NCBI GenBank assembly: GCA_904419785.1
Contig: CAJFSY010000005.1
Coordinates: 1 to 64,000, forward strand
From: an uncultured Neglectibacter sp.
Lineage (GTDB): Bacteria > Bacillota > Clostridia > Oscillospirales > Acutalibacteraceae
DNA: 64,000 nucleotides
Direction: 5' to 3'
The notes below the pieces were generated by a model. That model was given only the letters and a program-made list of their open reading frames with translations. It searched no databases and was not told the DNA's origin. Made by a program: the position numbers and the translations under genes. Shown piece after piece: positions 8,976-17,500 of the stretch; positions within the stretch are counted from its first letter, which is position 1, and each line of letters starts with the position of its first letter.

Positions 8976-10433
8976 TTATTTTTGATATTTTGGATTATTG
9001 GCGTAGACTGGCTTGCCTTCCGAATAAATTCCCGGACGGCGCATCTGACCAAAGCCGGTTACGGCTTCACGGCTTCCGTCTACTGCGGGGTCGGCATAAG
9101 TATGATACCATTTTTGCAGCTCGTCGAGAAGCTTTTCCTGAATTTCAGCATATTGAGGGTTACCGGCTAGGTTTTCCGTTTCGCCGGGGTCGCTGGCTAA
9201 ATGATAGAGCTCCTGGGGGCCATAGGGATAGCGGTGGATGTATTTCCATTCCCGGTTTCGGATCATGCGGCTGTTGCCGTATTCATCCAGAATGACAACG
9301 TGGTTGTCTGTATCCTCACCGCCCAAAAGCACCGGCGCGAAGCTGCGTCCGGGCAGACCTTCGGGAAGGGGAGCGTCTAGCTTTAGCAACTCATGAAGGG
9401 TCTGGATAATGTCGTAATGGCTGCACATGCTGGAGGTCACCCGGCTCGGGGGAATATGGCCCGGCCACCTGGCGATAAATGGCACTTTAACGGCTGTGTC
9501 AAATAGATTAAAGGGGAAAGTACCGTTGCCCTTGCCCCAAATACCGTGATGCCCCATGTTCATGCCGTTGTCCGCAGTGAAGATGACCAAGGTGTTCTCT
9601 GATAACCCCAGTTCTTCCAGCCTGTCCAACAGCCGGCCCACACCGGCATCCATAGCGCTGACAGCGGCGTAATAGCCCCGCAGCAGCCGTTTGCGCTCTT
9701 CTCCTGTGCCCATGGGCGCGGTAGGAATTTGGTTGGGGTGTATGGGCTCGTTGGGAGTGGCGGTAAATTGGCAGTCACGATATAGGTCGATATATTCTGC
9801 TGGGTGCTGGTCCTCATCCCAAGGGTCGTGAGGGGCAGTGTAATGGACGCTCAAATAGAAGGGAGAATCTTCTTTGGCAAACCCGTCAAGATATCCTAAA
9901 GCGTGTTCGGTGATCAGGTCGGTGATATACCTGGTCTCAAAATGCAGTTGGCCATCCTCGATCACGTCGGCCTGCATGTATAAGCATCCGCCCCGTCCGA
10001 TGGTGTACCAGTGGGTAAATCCATGCTGGGGGCACATGCTGTCACCCAAATGCCATTTTCCTGCCAAGGCGCAGCTATAGCCCTGCTCTGCCAAAAGATC
10101 AGGATAGGTAGTCATCCCTTGCAGATACTGAATGGGCACATCTTCGCTGGCAAAATAGGGATGGTCCTTATGTTTGCCTAAAGCGTTTTTGTCCAGGCTG
10201 CCGCTGCGAATCCAATCGTGGACCCCGTGCTGGGAGGGAATGCGCCCGGTCAGGATAGAGGCCCGGGCGGGACTGCACACGGGTGATGCGCAAAAGAAGT
10301 TATCGAACCGGGTGCCTTGCTCCGCCAGCCGGTCCAGGTTGGGTGTTTGGATATCGCTGTTGCCAGCACATCTCATTGCCCAAGCCCCTTGGTCATCGGT
10401 CAGGATGAAGAGAAGATTTGGCTGCTTGCTCAT
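8976..10433 (-). CDS. Type I sulfatase (formylglycine-dependent, Cys type), glycan-active
   Basis: 485 residues from the ATG preceded by GAGGAT; an upstream in-frame start would add 13 residues without a site. The metal-binding DDQ is at residues 13-15 and the maturation motif CSPAR at residues 53-57, where Cys53 becomes formylglycine. The segment VIFTADNGMNMGHHGIWGKG carries the usual metal and sulfate-binding residues. No signal peptide is visible, so desulfation is probably cytoplasmic after import. It follows the sugar ABC importer genes and precedes its maturase. The substrate is probably a sulfated sugar such as a mucin or algal glycan fragment; the exact linkage is unknown. Confidence 0.92.
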   Translation of the reverse strand: MSKQPNLLFILTDDQGAWAMRCAGNSDIQTPNLDRLAEQGTRFDNFFCASPVCSPARASILTGRIPSQHGVHDWIRSGSLDKNALGKHKDHPYFASEDVPIQYLQGMTTYPDLLAEQGYSCALAGKWHLGDSMCPQHGFTHWYTIGRGGCLYMQADVIEDGQLHFETRYITDLITEHALGYLDGFAKEDSPFYLSVHYTAPHDPWDEDQHPAEYIDLYRDCQFTATPNEPIHPNQIPTAPMGTGEERKRLLRGYYAAVSAMDAGVGRLLDRLEELGLSENTLVIFTADNGMNMGHHGIWGKGNGTFPFNLFDTAVKVPFIARWPGHIPPSRVTSSMCSHYDIIQTLHELLKLDAPLPEGLPGRSFAPVLLGGEDTDNHVVILDEYGNSRMIRNREWKYIHRYPYGPQELYHLASDPGETENLAGNPQYAEIQEKLLDELQKWYHTYADPAVDGSREAVTGFGQMRRPGIYSEGKPVYANNPKYQK

Positions 10434-10452
10434 AGGTTTATCCTCGCTTTCC

Positions 10453-10493
10453 AAAAAAGAGGCTGACAACACCCGAACGGGCGCTGCCAGCCG
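10453..10493 (-). terminator. Intercistronic terminator between binding protein and sulfatase genes
   Basis: On the minus strand GGCTGGCAGCGCCCG folds back through TTCG onto GGGTGTTGTCAGCC, followed by TCTTTTTT. It would reduce transcription of the sulfatase part relative to the transporter part. Confidence 0.7.
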
Positions 10494-10547
10494 TGGATTT
10501 TCATCTTGCGGTACGGCTGTTATTAGCCGGCCTTTATTAGAGGGAAA

Positions 10548-12140
10548 TTATTTGCTGGATTGGAAGGCGGTCAGCTGGTTGTTTACTTCTTCGATAAGGG
10601 CTTCCGCGCCGTTGGCTTCCAAAGCCTCCAAGAATTTGGGGATGTACTCGGCAGGGTCAACCGATCCGCTTTCCAGACTGGGAGCGTACTCAGAGATTAC
10701 GTTGGTGAGGGCCGCTACCTGGGTCTCAACGGGCACAGCGTCAAAGGTGAAGCCGTTGTTGGGGGAGATAATGGCAGAATCGTTATACTCCTGGAACAGT
10801 TCTTCGATGTTGTCGGGATAGCTGATATCCCACTTCTGGTTAAAGGGAGTGCCGAACTGCCAGCCATAAGTGTAGTCGTAGCCATTTTCGGTCAAAGTGC
10901 CGCCCATGGTCTTGTCAACCTGGGTGTCGCCAACTGCAGTGTAGTGCTTGCCTTCGATGCCGTGACGAATGAGGGTGCCTACATATTCGTCGGTGTTCAG
11001 CAGATTGATGAATTCCAGAGCCTTTTCGGGATGCTCACTGGCGGAAGAGATAGCCAGAAGTCCGCCCATAGCGCTGCGGGTCTCGAACAAGGGATCCATC
11101 AGAGGAACAAAGTCTACGCCGTGACCACTGGAAGCGGTCATGGATTCGGCAGTGCCGGGAGCGTACTGAATGAAATAGGAGAACAAAGCGCCGTTGTTGA
11201 AGTCGTTGTCACGGTTAGCGGTGTCGCTGTCGTAGTTTACAGGGTCGCCGCCCAGGTAGCCTGCCTGGTTCCAGCCGCGTACGGTATTGCAGTAGTTCAT
11301 GTATTCTTCGCTGGCGTACTGGTTAAATACGTTCTTGTCCTTCATATCGCTGAAATTATTGAATTCAGGTACAGCAGCCGCGGCAGGCAGTTGGGGATTG
11401 CCCGTCAAAGATTCAAAGGGAACGGAGAGAGACCAGCCGTTGATCATGCCGGCCAGGCCGATAACGTCTTTGTTTTCCGCTTTGGATTTTTCCGCGACAG
11501 TTTCCAAAACAGCAGTGTAATCTTCGAACGTTTTTACAGTGCTCATATCGATGCCATAAGCTTCGGCCATATCGCTGTTATAAACGATACCGCCCTGCCA
11601 TCCCATCTCTTTGTAGGAAGGCACGCCATAAATTGAGCCGTTTACCTTAACAGCGTCCCACATGGCATCGGGGATGAACTCATAAGTCTCTTTGGCGTTT
11701 TCAGGAAGCATCTCTGTGATGTCCATGAAAGCGTCTTTGCCTACGAATTGCAGATAGTCTGTTGTCCAGTTGGAAGTGAAGCAAATGTCAAAGTATTCAC
11801 CTGCGTTGATCAGGTTGGGCATTTTCTCTTTGTAATCGGGGTTGGCGATGACTTTATAGTCGATCTCCACATTGATCTTCTCACGGGTGTACTCGTTCAG
11901 AGCGGCGATGACTTCCTCGGTATCCGCCGCTACCGGGTTGATGGACATGTACCAGGTCAAGGTGGTGACTTCCTGGTTTTCCTCGGCAGAACTGCTGGTG
12001 GAAGTGTTGCTGGCGGTAGAGTTGGCGCCGCTGGTTCCACCAGTGCTGGAATTGTTGCCGCCGCTGCATCCGGTCAGCAGACTGACCGCCATGGCGGTGG
12101 AGAGGGCTAGCGCACCCAAGCGCATCGTGAATTTTTTCAT
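10548..12140 (-). CDS. Sugar ABC transporter substrate-binding lipoprotein (LipO/YtcQ type, DUF3502-like C-terminus)
   Basis: 530 residues from an ATG with AAGGAGGAAACC upstream. The N-terminus is a lipoprotein signal (KKFTMRLGALAL, then a lipobox LLTGC), followed by a Ser/Thr/Asn-rich linker that tethers the domain at the outer membrane face of the cell. The rest is a family 1 solute-binding domain, with a C-terminal region like DUF3502. It sits third in the run permease - permease - binding protein. The family delivers oligosaccharides to LplB/LplC-like permeases; the ligand is likely a sulfated or fucosylated glycan, by context only. Confidence 0.9.
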   Translation of the reverse strand: MKKFTMRLGALALSTAMAVSLLTGCSGGNNSSTGGTSGANSTASNTSTSSSAEENQEVTTLTWYMSINPVAADTEEVIAALNEYTREKINVEIDYKVIANPDYKEKMPNLINAGEYFDICFTSNWTTDYLQFVGKDAFMDITEMLPENAKETYEFIPDAMWDAVKVNGSIYGVPSYKEMGWQGGIVYNSDMAEAYGIDMSTVKTFEDYTAVLETVAEKSKAENKDVIGLAGMINGWSLSVPFESLTGNPQLPAAAAVPEFNNFSDMKDKNVFNQYASEEYMNYCNTVRGWNQAGYLGGDPVNYDSDTANRDNDFNNGALFSYFIQYAPGTAESMTASSGHGVDFVPLMDPLFETRSAMGGLLAISSASEHPEKALEFINLLNTDEYVGTLIRHGIEGKHYTAVGDTQVDKTMGGTLTENGYDYTYGWQFGTPFNQKWDISYPDNIEELFQEYNDSAIISPNNGFTFDAVPVETQVAALTNVISEYAPSLESGSVDPAEYIPKFLEALEANGAEALIEEVNNQLTAFQSSK

Positions 12141-12210
12141 TTTTGGTTTCCTCCTTAATTTTTGGTCGATGTGTCTATGTGTCCCCAAATGAGGGGAATA
12201 GTTACCTTGA

Positions 12211-13146
12211 TCAGCCTTTTACGCCGCCTACGGTCAACCCCTTGACGAAATATTTCTGGAAGAAGGGGTAGGCCAGCAGGATGGGCAGCACTACCAGCAC
12301 GGTTAAAGCCATGCGGCCGCTGTCGGTGGGGGCGTTTGCGGCCATCTCCGCGTATTCCAAAGCGTTGGCCGAAGATTGTTTCATAAATTCCAGGCTGTTC
12401 TGCATGCTCCACAAAAGCGTTTGTACTGGGTATTTTTTCTGGTCAACGATGTAGAGCATTCCCAAGAACCAGTCGTTCCAATAGGCGATGGTGGTAAACA
12501 TGCCGATGGTGGCAAGGCCGGGCTTGGATAAAGGCAGTACGATGTTGAAGAAAGTCCGGAATTCGCCGGCGCCGTCAATCCGGGCGGCTTCAATGATCTC
12601 CAAAGGAATACCTTTATAGAAGGTGCGCAGCACGATGACATAAAAGACGTTCAGCGACATGGGGAAGACTAGAGCCAGGACATTGTCGCCCAAGTGCAGC
12701 AGCTGGGTGTTCACCATGTAAGTGGCCACGATGCCGCCGTTAAACAGCATGGTGAAGAGCATCAGCAAAGTAAATAGCCGATTATAGGCGTAATCGCTTC
12801 GGCTGAGCACATAAGCGAACATGGCTGTGATAGCCAAGCTGAACAGGGTTCCGAACACTGTTACGAAAATAGTGATGCCATAGGAACGCACCAGCTGGTC
12901 GCCCAGCTTGAAGAAGAACTCATAGGCTGCAAGGCTCCATTCCGACGGGATAAAACTGTAGCCGTTTTGGAAGATGCTTTGTTCACTGCTGAAAGAAACG
13001 ATGACCACCAACAGCAAAGGCAGCACACAAGCCAGCGCCCAAATCAAGAAAATTATGTTTAAAACAAAGTTGGATTTTTTCGAGATCCGATTGATCGCCA
13101 AATCGTCGGCGGGTTCATGGATCGGTTTTGTGGGACGTCTCATCAT
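12211..13146 (-). CDS. Carbohydrate ABC transporter permease (LplC/YtcP type)
   Basis: 311 residues starting at the ATG six bases after GGAGG; an in-frame GTG two codons earlier is also open. It has about six membrane segments and the EAA loop (EAARIDGAGEFRTFFNIVLP) that contacts the ATPase. The C-terminus KYFVKGLTVGGVKG is characteristic of YtcP/LplC. It lies between the second permease gene and the binding-protein gene. No ATPase gene is present in the locus, so a shared MsmX/UgpC-type ATPase encoded elsewhere is expected. Confidence 0.9.
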   Translation of the reverse strand: MMRRPTKPIHEPADDLAINRISKKSNFVLNIIFLIWALACVLPLLLVVIVSFSSEQSIFQNGYSFIPSEWSLAAYEFFFKLGDQLVRSYGITIFVTVFGTLFSLAITAMFAYVLSRSDYAYNRLFTLLMLFTMLFNGGIVATYMVNTQLLHLGDNVLALVFPMSLNVFYVIVLRTFYKGIPLEIIEAARIDGAGEFRTFFNIVLPLSKPGLATIGMFTTIAYWNDWFLGMLYIVDQKKYPVQTLLWSMQNSLEFMKQSSANALEYAEMAANAPTDSGRMALTVLVVLPILLAYPFFQKYFVKGLTVGGVKG

Positions 13147-13159
13147 TCTCACCCTCCTT

Positions 13160-14113
13160 TTAGAACAGCGCGCTGTCCGGTTCGATACGGCGGACTACCA
13201 GATTGGCTGCCACCACCAGAACAAAGCCCACGATGGACTGGTACAGACTGGCTGCCGCGGCCATGCCTACGTTGCCGGTTTCTTTCAGCGCCCGGTAGAC
13301 ATAGGTATCGATAACCTGGGTAACGTCATATAGTGGACCGGAGTCCCGTGGCAGCTGGAAGAACAATCCAAAGTCCGCGTAGAAGATGCGGCCGATCGCC
13401 AGGATGGTCAACACGATCATCATCGGTTTCAAACAGGGAAGGGTGATGCTCTTGATCTGCTGCCACTTGGTAGCGCCATCAATAAGAGCAGCCTCGTAAT
13501 AATCGTTGGAGATGCTTGTCAAGCTGCTGATGTACATAACCGTAGAATAGCCCAATGTTTTCCATAACTGGAACAAGGTGAGAATAACTGGCCATTTGCC
13601 CGGTTCAGAGTACCAGTTGACGCTTTCAAATCCAAAGTAAGCCAGCAGGTGGTTGAACAAACCGTCGTCTACGCTGAATAGTGAGAAAGCCATGAACGAG
13701 ACCACTACCCAAGACAAGAAATAAGGCGCCATGAAGATGGTCTGATAGAACTTGGCCCGGCGTTTGTTAAGCAACTCACTGAGACCGATAGCCATAGCCA
13801 CCGCTAAAATCAAGTCCAGCAGAATGAACAAGGCGTTGTACAGCAAGGTATTTCGGGTAATGACCCAAGCGTCTGAAGTGGTAAATAGAAATTCGAAATT
13901 TTTTAATCCCACCCAATCGCTGCCAAAGATACCTTTGCGCACGCTGAACCTTTTGAAAGATAACAGCAGGCCGACCATAGGCAGGTATCGGAACAGGAAC
14001 ATCACGATCAGCGCAGGAAGCGCCATCAAAGTTAAGGGCAGATTCTTTTTGAACGTTTTTACAAAACCGTCTTTTTTTCGCGCTTTAGGCGCGTGATTCG
14101 CGGCTTCATTCAT
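13160..14113 (-). CDS. Carbohydrate ABC transporter permease (LplB type)
   Basis: 317 residues, about six membrane segments, with the EAA loop EAALIDGATKWQQIKSITLP. The start ATG follows GGGAGGAGGAATCCC. It is the first gene of the minus-strand operon lplB-like, lplC-like, binding protein, sulfatase, maturase, TauE. It is divergent from the response-regulator gene, the usual arrangement where a YesN-type regulator activates an importer. Confidence 0.9.
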   Translation of the reverse strand: MNEAANHAPKARKKDGFVKTFKKNLPLTLMALPALIVMFLFRYLPMVGLLLSFKRFSVRKGIFGSDWVGLKNFEFLFTTSDAWVITRNTLLYNALFILLDLILAVAMAIGLSELLNKRRAKFYQTIFMAPYFLSWVVVSFMAFSLFSVDDGLFNHLLAYFGFESVNWYSEPGKWPVILTLFQLWKTLGYSTVMYISSLTSISNDYYEAALIDGATKWQQIKSITLPCLKPMMIVLTILAIGRIFYADFGLFFQLPRDSGPLYDVTQVIDTYVYRALKETGNVGMAAAASLYQSIVGFVLVVAANLVVRRIEPDSALF

Positions 14114-14164
14114 TTGGGATTCCTCCTCCCGTGCTTGTGTTGCCGTTTTTTTGTCTCTGGCTTT

Positions 14165-14193
14165 ATTATAAAGGGCCTTTTAGGTTGCCACAA
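14165..14193 (-). promoter_or_regulatory. Promoter of the glycan importer/sulfatase operon
   Basis: On the minus strand TTGTGG (14188-14193), 17-bp spacer, TATAAT (14165-14170), about 50 bases before the first permease start. The weak -35 fits a promoter that needs an activator, probably the divergent AraC-type regulator. Confidence 0.55.
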
Positions 14194-14333
14194 CGATACT
14201 TATTTCACATAAGGTGGAATTTTTTATGGAGTGGGATTTTTTTACGAGATTTTTAACGAACGACAACAATGGATAACATTTTTTCTAAAAATAAAAAATT
14301 TTTGATAAATACTACAACAAATTTGGCGGTTTA

Positions 14334-14342
14334 TGGTATAAT
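14334..14342 (+). promoter_or_regulatory. Extended -10 promoter of the two-component system genes
   Basis: TGG-TATAAT with no good -35, in the divergent intergenic region (14114-14491). The AT-rich stretch at about 14210-14320 between the two promoters is a plausible place for regulator binding; no clear repeated operator was found. Confidence 0.5.
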
Positions 14343-14491
14343 GACCGCAATGGCTAAGTTTTGGTAAGTGATAGATGTCAAAGTGGATTCATTCTGTAAA
14401 ACAGGGTGAGCTGGCCTGAGCGCGGCAGGCGATGGTAAAAGTTCAAACGCGCGGGGGCGTGTTCTGTCCTCTAGGGAAGGGGTTGTTCTGT

Positions 14492-15574
14492 TTGAAAGTT
14501 TTACTTGTAGACGATGACCGTTTGGCGCTGGACGGTATCCGACGGATGCTGCACTGGGACCGTTTTGACGGTGTCCTGGCTGGCTACGCTACCAGTGGTG
14601 AAGAAGCAATGGAAATGATCCAGGAGGAACGCCCAGACGTGGTGATATCCGATATCCGTATGCCCGGCATGGACGGTCTGGAATTGGCCCGCTATCTTTG
14701 GCAGAATTGCCCCGGCACCCGGATGATCTTGATCAGCGGCCATGGTGAGTTTGAATATGCCCAACAAGCTTTACAGTATCAAGTGACCGATTACATCTTA
14801 AAACCAATCACGCGCGCCAAACTTAACAGCCTGGAGGAACGTCTGGAAGCTATCCAGCAGGAGCTGGCTCAAGATATTCCCCCTTGGTATGCTTGCGATG
14901 ATGAACTGCACGACCGGGTGGACCAAGCCCTTCGTAAAGGGGATATGGCTGCCATGGCGGAACTTCTCATCAGCCCGGAGGTTTCTCAAACGTTGGGTGG
15001 GCGTCGGGACGTGCTGGGTATCCAGCTACTGAACTATCTCTTTTCATACCAGCAGGAACTGGGCAAGGATCGGGATACTCTGGAAGCGGTGCGGCAGCAA
15101 GCCATGACGGAATATTGGAAACTCACTACCCAGCAGGAGCGGTTGGCTTATCTTGCCACTCAATACTACGACTTGATGGAGTATGCCGAGGTTTGCAAAG
15201 GGGAGTACTCCAACCCCATTGTGTCGTATTGTTTGGAAGCCATCCAGAACAACTACAGCGATTCGAATTTCAATATTTCCAATTTGGCAGAAACCCTCCA
15301 TCTTTCTTTGCCTTATTTGAGCACGGTCTTTAAAAACACCACGGGGCAGACCATCAGCGGTTATTTGGCCGCTCAGCGGTTGCACCGGGCGAGGGAGCTG
15401 TTGAGGGATGCGTCAGTCTCCATTCGGGATGTTTGCTTTTCTTCCGGGTACGACGACCCCCGTTATTTTGCAAAGCTTTTCCGAAAGCACACGGGCATGA
15501 CCCCCAGTGAGTTCCGCAACTTGTATGCCGGCAGTACGGCTGGGGTGTTAGGACAGCGTGAGGCAGCGCCATGA
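14492..15574 (+). CDS. Response regulator with AraC-type DNA-binding domain (YesN type)
   Basis: 360 residues from a TTG preceded by AGGGAAGGGG; an upstream ATG at 14432 lacks such a site and precedes the conserved receiver start. The receiver domain starts MKVLLVDDD, with the phosphorylated Asp at about 54 (ISDIRMPGMDG). A helical linker follows, then two AraC helix-turn-helix motifs from about residue 250 (NISNLAETLHLSLPYLSTVF and VSIRDVCFSSGYDDPRYFAK). It overlaps the kinase gene by ATGA. It probably activates the divergent importer operon and perhaps the fucosidase. Confidence 0.92.
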   Translation: MKVLLVDDDRLALDGIRRMLHWDRFDGVLAGYATSGEEAMEMIQEERPDVVISDIRMPGMDGLELARYLWQNCPGTRMILISGHGEFEYAQQALQYQVTDYILKPITRAKLNSLEERLEAIQQELAQDIPPWYACDDELHDRVDQALRKGDMAAMAELLISPEVSQTLGGRRDVLGIQLLNYLFSYQQELGKDRDTLEAVRQQAMTEYWKLTTQQERLAYLATQYYDLMEYAEVCKGEYSNPIVSYCLEAIQNNYSDSNFNISNLAETLHLSLPYLSTVFKNTTGQTISGYLAAQRLHRARELLRDASVSIRDVCFSSGYDDPRYFAKLFRKHTGMTPSEFRNLYAGSTAGVLGQREAAP

Positions 15575-17364
15575 GCATTACGAAGCGAACGTTTCTCATT
15601 GTTTGTTCTATTATCAGCTTTATCTTGCTGACCTTGAACCTTGCCATTTATCTTCTGTTCCGTGTGGGAATCACCCAGCAGATCATCACTTCCCAAGAGG
15701 CGCTTATCCAGGCCAATGTTCAGCTGAGCCGTTATTTTACCCAAGCGGTAGACCAGCTTGTCTATCAGTATACCAGCGACGAGCAGTTAGGCCATTTGCT
15801 TTCGCGCCAGACCGGGCAAGATGAACTGGAGGATATGAATACCCGGTTTTCGTTAAACGATCGGTTGTTTTACCAGTTGATCACCCAGAGCCTGCTGTTA
15901 AACAACGATTTTTCCATCGAATTATATTTAAATCCGGACCTGGAAGTGGATGGGCTGTTTACTTCGGAGAACACCATTCCCAATGTGAGCCGGGTGTTCA
16001 GCGGTACGGAAGTGGAACAGCAGGACTGGTATCAAGCTGTGCTGAAACAGCGCAGCGGCCAATATATTTTTCTAAGCGAAGATCAAACAGAACTTTGCTT
16101 TGCCTGCAAGCTGCAAAACAGTTTTTTTACAGGACCCTATCAGAAAGCGGGTTTAGGCGTATTGCGAGGCAGCCTTCCCATGGACAGACTGCCCCAGCTT
16201 CTCTCGCTGGTACCGGTTACTGAAAACAGTGGGTTCCTTTTGCTGAGCAAAGAGGGAGAGATGGTTTTCCGTTCCCAAAAACTCCAAGAGCTCTCTATGG
16301 ATGGGACATTGTTTTTGCCCAACTCTGTCAGCAGCCAGCAAAACATAGGCGGCCAAGAATATCTGTGCAGTTCTCAGGAATTGCAGTGGGGGCTGCAGTT
16401 TGTTTTTTTAACGCCTTATCAGGATATCAACCGGCAAGTATTGGGGTTGGTGGCGCCCTATCTGATCTGCTCGGTGATCTTTTTAGCCGTGGGGGTTCTT
16501 GCGTCGCTGATTCTTTCCGCAGGGCTTTCCCGTCCGGTAGTACAGTTTACCCGGAAGATCGAGTCTATCCGGGGCACCCGGGACCTGCATTGGGACAGCA
16601 GCCAGATTAAAGGCCCCCGGGAGATCCAACAGCTGAACCACAGCTTTGGCGGGTTGGTGCAGCGCATCAACACGTTGATCGATGAGGTGGCCGCCAAGGA
16701 ACGGCTGTACCGCGAGACGGAACTTCGGGCCCTTCAGGCGCAGATCAATCCGCATTTTATGTTGAATGCCATGAACGCTGTGAACTATATGGCCTTGGAG
16801 CGGGACGAGGATGATATTGCCGCCACGGTGAATTCCATCGCCAACATGATGCGCTACAGTATCACAGAACCGGAACGGCTGGTGACCATGAGCACCGAAT
16901 TGGAGAATATTCAAGAGTATATCTCTGTTTATGTGCTGCGGTTCGGGCAGGATATCCGGCTGCAAATAGAGCCGGGAGTGCCTCCCGACCAGGTGGTGCT
17001 TCCAAAATTCACGCTGCAACCTTTGGTGGAAAATTCCATCCGTCATGGTATCACCCGCCAGGACCCTGGAATTACCATATATATCCGGGCCGCCATCCAA
17101 GAGGACCGGATGCTGGTAGAGGTCACCGATACCGGTATGGGGGCTGACGCTGCTTTGCTGAATGATTATCTGGACCATAAGCCTGTGCAGCTGAAAGTGA
17201 CCCATGGTTTTGGCATCCGCAATGTAAACGAACGATTGCAGTTGCAGTTCGGAGACAGTGCCAGTTTGCGTTATTTCAACTATGAGGGAAACAAGCTGTT
17301 GGCCAGGCTGACGCTGCCCTTGCAGCCTCCAGCTGCGAATTCTGTGCCTGGAACTTTGTGTTAA
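15571..17364 (+). CDS. Sensor histidine kinase (YesM type)
   Basis: 597 residues. An N-terminal membrane segment (about 7-30) and a second near 290-315 bracket a 260-residue extracellular sensor domain. A HAMP linker follows, then the His-kinase domain typical of YesM/LytS relatives (QINPHFMLNAMNAVNYM, phosphorylated His at about 395) and an ATPase domain with LVENSIRHGI. The start overlaps the regulator stop (ATGA), so translation is coupled. It likely senses an extracellular sugar or the loaded binding protein and phosphorylates the AraC-type regulator. Confidence 0.92.
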   Translation: MSITKRTFLIVCSIISFILLTLNLAIYLLFRVGITQQIITSQEALIQANVQLSRYFTQAVDQLVYQYTSDEQLGHLLSRQTGQDELEDMNTRFSLNDRLFYQLITQSLLLNNDFSIELYLNPDLEVDGLFTSENTIPNVSRVFSGTEVEQQDWYQAVLKQRSGQYIFLSEDQTELCFACKLQNSFFTGPYQKAGLGVLRGSLPMDRLPQLLSLVPVTENSGFLLLSKEGEMVFRSQKLQELSMDGTLFLPNSVSSQQNIGGQEYLCSSQELQWGLQFVFLTPYQDINRQVLGLVAPYLICSVIFLAVGVLASLILSAGLSRPVVQFTRKIESIRGTRDLHWDSSQIKGPREIQQLNHSFGGLVQRINTLIDEVAAKERLYRETELRALQAQINPHFMLNAMNAVNYMALERDEDDIAATVNSIANMMRYSITEPERLVTMSTELENIQEYISVYVLRFGQDIRLQIEPGVPPDQVVLPKFTLQPLVENSIRHGITRQDPGITIYIRAAIQEDRMLVEVTDTGMGADAALLNDYLDHKPVQLKVTHGFGIRNVNERLQLQFGDSASLRYFNYEGNKLLARLTLPLQPPAANSVPGTLC

Positions 17365-17387
17365 CGCGCAAATAATTACACTTCATC

Positions 17388-17430
17388 GAAAGAATTGCCA
17401 CTTTCACCTGCAGTATTCCCTGCTTATAAT
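17388..17430 (+). promoter_or_regulatory. Fucosidase promoter with overlapping inverted repeat
   Basis: TATAAT (17425-17430) with a poor -35 (TTTCAC, 17402-17407) 17 bp upstream. An inverted repeat GAAAG (17388-17392) / CTTTC (17401-17405) overlaps the -35, suggesting regulated initiation separate from the kinase gene. Confidence 0.45.
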
Positions 17431-17500
17431 AAGGGTGAAAATACATTGGAAGTGTGCCTTACAGCACAGCTTCTACCGTAATAGAAAGGACTTCTCTGTT

